Position numbers and translations under genes: made by a program. This document shows, piece after piece, positions 1 to 5,165 of a stretch of DNA of 5,165 nt; the first letter of the stretch is position 1; each line of letters opens with the position of its first letter. Below the pieces are notes generated by a model, which saw only the letters and a list, made by a program, of their open reading frames with translations, was not told the DNA's origin and did not search any database. The DNA is from Zetaproteobacteria bacterium. GTDB taxonomy: Bacteria > Pseudomonadota > Zetaproteobacteria > Mariprofundales > Mariprofundaceae. The stretch is taken from positions 1 to 5,165 of the forward strand of contig JAJRVG010000230.1 in NCBI GenBank assembly GCA_021545595.1, in the 5' to 3' direction.

Positions 1-1670
1 CGGGAATCTTCCTGATAACCGGTAGCGCCGGTACTGGCAAATCCACTACGCTTCAGGCTTTCGCCCGCTACGCGGCCACCCTGAACACACGCACCTTCAC
101 CATTGAGGATGTCGTCAGGCAGAAGATCAGCGGCATTCAGCAGCTTCAGGTCAAGCCAGAGGGGCCGTCCAAGTCCGCTATTCTGAATTCACTTCTCTCA
201 CGCAAGGCGGACATTATCATTATTGACGAGGCAGACAGGGATGTGCTTCCCGTTGCAGTGGAGGCGGCCAGCAGAGGCTGTATCGTGCTACTCTGCATCT
301 CAGCTCCCGGTATCATGGAGGCGCTCTCCAAACTGCTCTGCTCAGGCATCTCCCGCTCCAAACTCGCTTCATCGCTGAAGCTGATCTACAACCAGCGAAT
401 CATCCGTAAGCTCTGCCCGTCATGCAAAATAGCCGCCACACTGCATCCGGCCACCATTGATCAGTGGGCGATTCCAAAATCGACCTCATTCCACAGTAGT
501 AAAGGGTGCGATGCATGCAGCCATACAGGCTATCAGGGCACCATGCCGCTGGCCGAGCTGCTCCCGTTTAATGAGGAGCTTGAGACACTGGTCAACCAGG
601 GTGCATCAGGCCCGGAAGTTGTTGAAGAGGCACGCTATCAGGGGATGTTGACCCTTTTTGAGCAGGGTGTTAACCGGGCCATTGACGGTGTCACATCACT
701 GGAAGAAGTGCTTGCCACACTGCCTTGCGACGAGCCCATCAACCTCAAAAGCAGGATGAAGTTCGGGCGTGTCATGCCGATGCAGAGAGAGGCTTTTACT
801 CCTGCACCCCAACCGGCCGGAAGTGATAAAGAAGTACAGATTGCAGCCTCCGCACTCTCGCCGGAGGAAGCGGCCAAAGCCCCTGCCGAAGATAGTCACA
901 TCCCACTCCCGTCTGAGGGAGAGGCCAGGATCTCTGCTGAAGAGGGTCACAGCTCCATCACATTTTCCGGCATGGCCATGCCAACCGCAGAGAAGCCTGT
1001 GATTGTTAAAGAGGAGGATAAGCCAGTACCCTCCTCTCCTGCAGTTGCAGTTGAACAGGATAAAGGGGAGGTGAAGTCTTCCATCCTGCTGGTAGATGAC
1101 TCACCGGTCACACTTGAATTCACCCGCCATATTCTTGAAGTTTCAGGCCACTTCGTGATTGATACGGCAGATACGGCCATCAAAGCCCTCGAGATGCTTC
1201 AGCAGAAGCAATATTACCTCGGTATTACCGATCAGGAGATGCCCGAACAGACAGGGCAGGAGTTCATCACATCCATTCGTCAGCATCCCTCCCTCAACGG
1301 TGTCGGAACCATTCTACTAACCGGTAATCTTAACGAGATGTCAGCTCTGGAAGGTGGCGCTGATGGCTATATCAGCAAGCCAACCGATCCGGAGATTCTG
1401 GTGGCAAGGGCAAAATCAATATCCGATATCTACAGACGACTATCGGGGGCTGCACCTGTGCAATCGACAACTGCACCTGCTCAATCGAAAGAGTACGGCG
1501 GCAAAGCCGACACAGTAGAGTTCACAGCCGCAGATATGGCCAAAATATCAAACCTTGAGCTGGACGCAACAATGAACGGCGCTCTGCCACGACGGCAGAC
1601 AGAAGCGGTCAAAACAGATGATATTGAGAAAAATGAAGAGGAATTGGAGCTCGAAAGTCTCTTTAAATAG
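1..1670 (+). CDS. GspE/PilB-like secretion ATPase fused to a C-terminal response-regulator receiver domain (5' partial)
   Basis: The reading frame is open from position 3 to TAG at 1668-1670, giving 555 visible residues; the N-terminus lies before the window. The GTG at 243 is internal, because clear ATPase sequence precedes it. Residues 1-240 match the C-terminal half of the type II secretion/type IV pilus ATPases (GspE/PilB). Walker A is GSAGTGKST (7-15), Walker B is IIIIDEAD (71-78), and a zinc site is formed by C138, C141, C169 and C172, followed by TGYQG. The family's Asp box (EDPxE) reads EDVVR at 35-39. The GEIRD Walker B reads DEADRD, and the HTN of the His box is replaced by ISA, so hydrolysis may be weak or absent. 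A Pro/Ala/Glu-rich linker (about 241-360) leads to a full receiver domain (about 361-480) with acidic pair D365/D366, phosphoacceptor D410, T440 and K459. The tail is acidic. The inferred role is a phosphorylation-controlled protein tied to a pilus or secretion machine in the cytoplasm; the partner machine is unknown. The cognate kinase is not in the window. Confidence 0.88.
   Translation, partial: GIFLITGSAGTGKSTTLQAFARYAATLNTRTFTIEDVVRQKISGIQQLQVKPEGPSKSAILNSLLSRKADIIIIDEADRDVLPVAVEAASRGCIVLLCISAPGIMEALSKLLCSGISRSKLASSLKLIYNQRIIRKLCPSCKIAATLHPATIDQWAIPKSTSFHSSKGCDACSHTGYQGTMPLAELLPFNEELETLVNQGASGPEVVEEARYQGMLTLFEQGVNRAIDGVTSLEEVLATLPCDEPINLKSRMKFGRVMPMQREAFTPAPQPAGSDKEVQIAASALSPEEAAKAPAEDSHIPLPSEGEARISAEEGHSSITFSGMAMPTAEKPVIVKEEDKPVPSSPAVAVEQDKGEVKSSILLVDDSPVTLEFTRHILEVSGHFVIDTADTAIKALEMLQQKQYYLGITDQEMPEQTGQEFITSIRQHPSLNGVGTILLTGNLNEMSALEGGADGYISKPTDPEILVARAKSISDIYRRLSGAAPVQSTTAPAQSKEYGGKADTVEFTAADMAKISNLELDATMNGALPRRQTEAVKTDDIEKNEEELELESLFK
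1450..1488 (+). repeat. Short tandem repeat in the C-terminal tail of the ATPase-receiver gene
   Basis: Two 18-base copies, 1450-1467 and 1471-1488, match at 16 of 18 positions and recur with a 21-base period. They encode APVQSTT followed by APAQSKE (residues 484-497), just after the receiver domain. This looks like a small duplication within a flexible tail and keeps the frame. No function is implied. Confidence 0.6.
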
Positions 1671-3414
1671 GCTTATCGGAATCGTTTCTGCCCACCTCTA
1701 TTTCTGACTCTTCGACAACTGCCTTTTCGATTTCGGCTTCATCTATACTCCCCTCTTCAGCCATCTCCCCATCTTCCAAAACCTCATCGCCAACAAGAGC
1801 AGCAGATTGGGAAAAGCTGTAGAGCGTATTCTGGCCCTTCACGCTGTAGTTGACCATGCGCTCAATATTTTTCATCAGTTCAATCAGTGTCAGCATATGC
1901 CGAACAGCAAGTTTTCCGGTTGTACCGGCCCTGAGCAGTTTCGCCTTCACCAGTTCATAACTCCGCTCCAGGCCATCCAGTGTTGTAGCTTCCTGAATCA
2001 ACGTCTCCTCATCTCTTACCTGCTGCTGGACAGTCTCCAGAATCGAGATGGCCAGACGGCGATTTTCAGACAACACCTCATCTATCTCCTCGGAGATAGT
2101 GGAGACTTTCTTGCTCTGCCTTATATCGATCTCCTGTGCCAGATCGCTAACATCGGAGAAATAACGTGTGGCAGCCATGGAGAGCGGCAGGGCCTCCGCC
2201 ACCTCCTCCGGCATATCTGCACGGCGCAGTTTGGAGGTAAAATCAGCTACCGCATTAATCAGCTTCTCCATAACAAAGCGATCGGCTGCCAGCCGAGGGC
2301 TCAGGCTCGCCTCGGTATTAATCGCATCTTCCGCCATGCGTATAGAAATTTCCTGAATACGTTCAAGCTCTTTGGTCAGCGCCTCATGTGCCAGTAATGG
2401 CGTGTTAATCAGGGTGCTATCCAGATATTTGGGGCGTGCCTCATCCTCTTCGGCGGCTCGGAACTGCCGCTTGAGAAAGGTGACCAGCCTCCGCGTGAAG
2501 GGCCAGATAAGCAGTATGCCAAGCAGATTAAAAATCGTGTGGAAGAGTGCCAGGAATGTGGCAGGTCCACCTGCCATGCCGGTGCTCTGCTGAAACCACT
2601 CAATTGCAACCAGAATCAGCGGCAGGATCAGTAGCGCAATAGCACCTGTCACCAGATTAAAAATCACATGACCGGCTGCCACACGACGCGCATTGGGGGT
2701 TGCCCCGATCGCAGCCAGTGCAGCTGTCGATGTCGTGCCGACATTGGCACCAATCACCATGCATGCAGCTGCCGGAAGAGCTAGCACGCCGCCAGTTGCG
2801 GCAGTTAGGGTGATGGCAATCGCGGCACTGGAGGATTGCATGATCAGCGTCATTAGAAAACCGATGCCGACAAAGACAATAAGCCCGGTGATGCCGCTCT
2901 GCTGAAGCGCATCAAATACGATCAGACTCTCAAGCCCTGTAAAGCCCGATTTCATCAGGTCAATGCCGAGAAAGAAGAGACCAAATCCTGCAATCGCTTT
3001 GCCAACAGCGGGGTAGCTGCCATGCCTGGTAAAAAGTGTCATCAACATCCCGACACATATGGCTGGCAGCGCAAACTCCTTGATATGGAAACCAAAACCG
3101 ACGATTGCCACCAGCCAGCTGGTCATAGTGGTTCCCAGATTGCTGCCATAGGCAACCCGGATCGCCTGTGTCAGGTTGAGCAGGCCCGCGTTCACAAACC
3201 CGATAGTGGCTACGGTAACGGCACTTGAAGACTGCACCATTGATGTGATCAGGGCACCGGAGAAGATACCTCTGATTGGCGTACGGGTGGAGCTTTTAAG
3301 AACCCGGCGTAGTGAGTTTCCAGCTGACATTTTCATGCCATCGGTCATCATCTGCATGCCAAGCAGGAAAAGTCCGATACCGCCGGCAAGGCCCGTAAAA
3401 ATCTGCCAGGTCAA
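1663..3414 (-). CDS. Na/Pi cotransporter family protein with C-terminal PhoU-like domain
   Basis: This 583-residue protein belongs to the bacterial Na/Pi-cotransporter (NptA/PNaS) family, whose studied members import or export phosphate with sodium across the inner membrane. Residues 1-310 are strongly hydrophobic and contain the family's two inverted halves, each with the signature QSSSA (61-65 and 193-197) followed by a GSNLGTT or GANVGTT motif (90-96 and 222-228). Residues about 340-525 form a soluble helical region resembling PhoU, as in many bacterial members. The last 43 residues are very acidic (17 Asp/Glu against 3 Lys/Arg). The start is a TTG with AAGGAG six bases upstream; no ATG lies at this point, and translation from here gives the usual N-terminus with GIGLFLLGMQ. 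The TAA stop lies inside the end of the convergent ATPase-receiver gene. I see no Pho box upstream, so phosphate regulation is unproven. The substrate is inferred from the family only. Confidence 0.93.
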   Translation of the reverse strand: MTWQIFTGLAGGIGLFLLGMQMMTDGMKMSAGNSLRRVLKSSTRTPIRGIFSGALITSMVQSSSAVTVATIGFVNAGLLNLTQAIRVAYGSNLGTTMTSWLVAIVGFGFHIKEFALPAICVGMLMTLFTRHGSYPAVGKAIAGFGLFFLGIDLMKSGFTGLESLIVFDALQQSGITGLIVFVGIGFLMTLIMQSSSAAIAITLTAATGGVLALPAAACMVIGANVGTTSTAALAAIGATPNARRVAAGHVIFNLVTGAIALLILPLILVAIEWFQQSTGMAGGPATFLALFHTIFNLLGILLIWPFTRRLVTFLKRQFRAAEEDEARPKYLDSTLINTPLLAHEALTKELERIQEISIRMAEDAINTEASLSPRLAADRFVMEKLINAVADFTSKLRRADMPEEVAEALPLSMAATRYFSDVSDLAQEIDIRQSKKVSTISEEIDEVLSENRRLAISILETVQQQVRDEETLIQEATTLDGLERSYELVKAKLLRAGTTGKLAVRHMLTLIELMKNIERMVNYSVKGQNTLYSFSQSAALVGDEVLEDGEMAEEGSIDEAEIEKAVVEESEIEVGRNDSDKPI

Positions 3415-3420
3415 TGAATA

Positions 3421-3426
3421 CTCCTT
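3421..3426 (-). promoter_or_regulatory. Ribosome binding site that fixes the TTG start of the Na/Pi cotransporter
   Basis: Read on the minus strand, AAGGAG lies six bases before the TTG at 3414-3412. The strong match and good spacing support translation from TTG rather than from a later ATG such as the ones encoding M20, M22 or M23, which lie inside the first membrane segment and have no comparable site. Confidence 0.8.
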
Positions 3427-3462
3427 AAAATTTGAATAGAGGCCGCATAGAGCTCACTATCT

Positions 3463-3491
3463 ATTGTAGATTTCACCCATTCCGGAAGCAA
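3463..3491 (-). promoter_or_regulatory. Candidate sigma-70 promoter for the Na/Pi cotransporter gene
   Basis: On the minus strand, TTGCTT (3491-3486) is followed after 17 bases by TACAAT (3468-3463). The -10 matches consensus at five of six bases, while the -35 matches only at TTG. It lies in the 97-bp gap between the unknown membrane protein gene and the cotransporter gene and would give an untranslated leader of roughly 40 bases. This is a sequence match only. Confidence 0.4.
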
Positions 3492-3511
3492 TTGATATGA
3501 ACGATAAAAAT

Positions 3512-4099
3512 TTACTTTCTCTCATCACTGTCAAACCAGATCTTCTGCTGATGATTGTGATACCTCTTGGCATCGCCGTAATCAAGAAAATGGCTGTAGC
3601 GCGAGTGTGCTGCACGGATGCGTTCGGCATGCTTGATCGGACACCAGTACTGCTCAGTTCTGGCAGCGATTTCACGCACATATCCGATCAGCCCGTTGGC
3701 GTAGGAGCAGTAGGCACAGTTAATCTTTTCAAGTATATTGAGATAGGCAAGATGTCTGCGATCAAAGACTAGGTAGTCACTGCGCTTTACCCTCTTGATA
3801 CCGTAGATCGGAAAACAGATCACCTGATATATTGAAACGGTGAGATCAAGTAGCAACAGGGGGATAGAGAGCGAGTAAATCAGCGGCGCTGTCAGGAGAT
3901 TACGCAGCCGTGCATGCAGCACATATTTGACCAGCCCGGTCTTCAGCGCCTTGTGCTGCCTGAGTATCTCCTCTTCGAAGATCACCTTTCTTTCCCTTAT
4001 TGTGAAGCTCAGTTCAGCCTGATGTTTGGCGAGCTCCACCTCCAGATCCTCTTCCAGCTTCCGGATTTTATTGACTAACCGACTGATCTGTTTGTTCAT
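3512..4099 (-). CDS. Conserved membrane protein of unknown function with Cys/His-rich C-terminal half
   Basis: This is a 195-residue protein with no function I can name. The sequence, especially the NCAYCSYANGLI and EQYWCPIKHA stretches, resembles a conserved uncharacterised proteobacterial family as I remember it. Residues 1-50 are highly charged and look like a coiled coil. Residues about 67-102 are hydrophobic and could form two membrane helices or a re-entrant hairpin. The C-terminal half holds C128 and C131 (a CxxC), then C153 and H157 in WCPIKH, plus H165, H170 and H181, a set that could bind metal or a cofactor. An in-frame ATG at 4117 would add six residues, but a strong GGAGGT (4103-4108) sits just before the ATG at 4099 and the upstream ATG has no such site, so 4099 is preferred. 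The gene is divergent from yaeQ and lies 97 bp upstream of the cotransporter on the same strand. Confidence 0.85.
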   Translation of the reverse strand: MNKQISRLVNKIRKLEEDLEVELAKHQAELSFTIRERKVIFEEEILRQHKALKTGLVKYVLHARLRNLLTAPLIYSLSIPLLLLDLTVSIYQVICFPIYGIKRVKRSDYLVFDRRHLAYLNILEKINCAYCSYANGLIGYVREIAARTEQYWCPIKHAERIRAAHSRYSHFLDYGDAKRYHNHQQKIWFDSDERK

Positions 4100-4102
4100 C
4101 TC

Positions 4103-4108
4103 ACCTCC
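4103..4108 (-). promoter_or_regulatory. Ribosome binding site that selects the 4099 start of the unknown membrane protein
   Basis: GGAGGT on the minus strand ends three bases before the ATG at 4099-4097. It falls inside the reading frame that would begin at the ATG at 4117, which itself has no purine-rich site upstream. The spacing is a little short, but the match to the anti-Shine-Dalgarno sequence is strong. Confidence 0.65.
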
Positions 4109-4246
4109 GTTCGCCATGTGGGGTTACTACCATTCACATCATACGATCAGGGTAGCGGATAACAGCCGGTTTGCACATAACTACTCTGTCTGCTGCTGCC
4201 TGCTATCCACTCTTGCAACAGATCCTCATCTGCCATAGAAGCATTT

Positions 4247-4792
4247 ATGGCTGTTAAATCCACCATTTTCAAAGCTGATCTCCAGATCGCCGACATGGAG
4301 AGGCACTACTATCAGGATCATGCCCTGACCCTGGCTCGTCACCCATCAGAGAATGATGAACGTATGATGTTGCGCCTGCTGGCCTTTGCCCTCCACGCCA
4401 GTGATACAATGGGTTTTACCAGGGGACTAAGCAGCGAAGATGAGCCTGAGTTGTGGCAGAAAAGCCTCAGTGATGAAATTGAAGTCTGGATTGATCTCGG
4501 CCAACCGGATGAGAAACGCATTCGCAAAGCCTGCGGGCGGGCAGAAGAGGTGTTTATCTACACTTACAACTACCGCAGTGCCATAGTGTGGTGGGAGCAG
4601 ATCCGAAGCAGGCTAACCCGCTTTGATAATCTGTCGATCATTGCAATCCCGGATGAAGCACTCCGGATTATGGGCAGTATGGCTCAAAGAGGAATGCAGT
4701 TGCAGTACACCATTCAGGATGGAGAGGTCCTGCTGAGCAATGGGAAGGAATCCATCACCGTTGAGCCTGAAACCCTGCTCCCCATAAAGTAA
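4247..4792 (+). CDS. yaeQ: YaeQ family protein
   Basis: The product is 181 residues, the same length as Escherichia coli YaeQ, and collinear with it as I recall that sequence. Matching blocks are LTLARHPSENDERMMLRLLA (28-46 region), FTRGLSSEDEPELW (57-70), WIDLGQPDEKRIRKAC (81-96), TYNYRSA (106-112) with a Trp pair soon after, and TIQDG (155-159). Structures of family members show a fold related to PD-(D/E)XK nucleases, but no biochemical activity is firmly established. E. coli YaeQ was once linked to suppression of rfaH-dependent haemolysin defects, a link later doubted. The protein has no signal peptide or membrane segment and should be cytoplasmic. The ATG at 4247 has only a weak AGAAG site six bases upstream, but no ATG, GTG or TTG lies in frame between it and the stop at 4178. 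The gene diverges from the unknown membrane protein gene and converges on the S1-protein gene with 53 bp between stops. Confidence 0.96.
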   Translation: MAVKSTIFKADLQIADMERHYYQDHALTLARHPSENDERMMLRLLAFALHASDTMGFTRGLSSEDEPELWQKSLSDEIEVWIDLGQPDEKRIRKACGRAEEVFIYTYNYRSAIVWWEQIRSRLTRFDNLSIIAIPDEALRIMGSMAQRGMQLQYTIQDGEVLLSNGKESITVEPETLLPIK

Positions 4793-4845
4793 GCTTCTGC
4801 CCGCTTCTACCCAAAGAGCCTCTAAACATTCAAAGCCTGGCTGGA

Positions 4846-5165
4846 TTAACGCTTCCCTGTTTTCCAGACATCAACAAGGCGGATACCATCATCCTCAAGT
4901 GTGATTTTCCTGCTTTTGTAGAGTGAGCCAATTGCCTTCTTGAACTTGCCTTTGCTCACTCCGAAAACCTCCCTGATCTCTTCCGGCGGGCTGCTGTCCG
5001 TCACGGTGATGAAGCCTCCCTGACTCCGAAGCAGCTTCATGATCATATCAGCAACCTCATCACTCTTCTCCGATGGCAACTGATGCAGGCAGAGATCAAT
5101 CTTTCCATCATCGCGGATATTCTTAATGAAGCCTGTGATCTTCTCGCCACGCTTAAGTGGACGCA
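4846..5165 (-). CDS. cvfB: CvfB/YitL-type S1 RNA-binding protein, C-terminal part (5' partial)
   Basis: The frame is open from the window edge (first full codon at 5163-5161) to the TAA at 4848-4846, giving the last 105 residues. Residues 1-28 (with GEKITGFIKNIRDDGKIDL) match the end of an S1-type OB-fold domain. Residues about 33-100 match the winged-helix domain that ends CvfB/YitL proteins, including SSPPEEIREVFGVSKGKFKKAIG-type sequence and the closing KITLEDDGIRLV. Family members have several S1 domains followed by this winged helix and bind RNA; in Staphylococcus aureus CvfB affects virulence gene expression. They are often misnamed as GntR regulators because of the winged helix. The TTG at 5079 is internal, since matching S1 sequence precedes it. 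Full proteins have around 280 residues, so over half is missing here. The family call is good; function in this organism is inferred. Confidence 0.88.
   Translation of the reverse strand, partial: RPLKRGEKITGFIKNIRDDGKIDLCLHQLPSEKSDEVADMIMKLLRSQGGFITVTDSSPPEEIREVFGVSKGKFKKAIGSLYKSRKITLEDDGIRLVDVWKTGKR

Noticed and set aside
146..361. 71-codon frame on the minus strand near the window start
   Set aside because: Antisense to the conserved ATPase core; composition is low-complexity Ser/Met and resembles no family.
1807..2397. 196-codon open frame on the plus strand opposite the cotransporter
   Set aside because: It lies wholly antisense to the well-supported PhoU-like part of the cotransporter, has no recognisable domain and no convincing ribosome binding site. 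It is a shadow frame.
4138..4143. TATGAT on the minus strand as a -10 box for the unknown membrane protein gene
   Set aside because: The hexamer is a fair match and is well placed, but no acceptable -35 lies 16-18 bases upstream, so it is too weak to annotate.
4157..4208. Imperfect inverted repeat GGATAACAG / CTGCTATCC in the yaeQ divergent gap
   Set aside because: Arms of nine bases with one mismatch (a possible G-T pair), 34 bases apart and not extendable; likely chance in a window of this size.
4793..4845. Possible bidirectional terminator between yaeQ and the S1-protein gene
   Set aside because: The only pairing seen is AGCC/GGCT around a one-base loop, with no T run; it would not act as an intrinsic terminator.

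Overview
The window looks like ordinary chromosomal DNA from a Gram-negative proteobacterium of moderate GC content. This rests on a YaeQ protein very close to the gammaproteobacterial form, a GspE/PilB-type secretion ATPase, and a Na/Pi cotransporter with a PhoU-like tail. A gamma- or zetaproteobacterium is plausible, but nothing here fixes the genus. I see no mobile element, CRISPR array, tRNA or rRNA.

Layout: (1) Positions 1-1670 (+) hold the 3' part of a GspE/PilB-like ATPase gene whose product continues through a long linker into a complete response-regulator receiver domain. (2) Positions 1663-3414 (-) encode a Na/Pi cotransporter with a C-terminal PhoU-like domain. It starts at TTG, and its 3' end overlaps gene 1 tail to tail by 8 bp. 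(3) Positions 3512-4099 (-) encode a conserved membrane protein of unknown function with a coiled-coil N-terminus, a hydrophobic hairpin and a Cys/His-rich C-terminal half. (4) Positions 4247-4792 (+) hold yaeQ, diverging from gene 3. (5) Positions 4846-5165 (-) hold the 3' part of a CvfB/YitL-type S1 RNA-binding protein gene, convergent with yaeQ. Coding density is high and the longest gap is about 150 bp.

The genes do not form one obvious pathway. Genes 2 and 3 share a strand but lie 97 bp apart, with a candidate promoter between them, so they may be separate transcription units. The most unusual item is gene 1. Its ATPase part keeps the Walker A lysine, the Walker B glutamate and the four-cysteine zinc site, but it has lost the Asp-box, arginine and His-box signatures. 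Its receiver domain keeps every residue needed for phosphorylation. This suggests a secretion-ATPase paralogue turned into a phosphorylation-controlled regulatory or scaffold protein. The second item of interest is the unknown membrane protein of gene 3.
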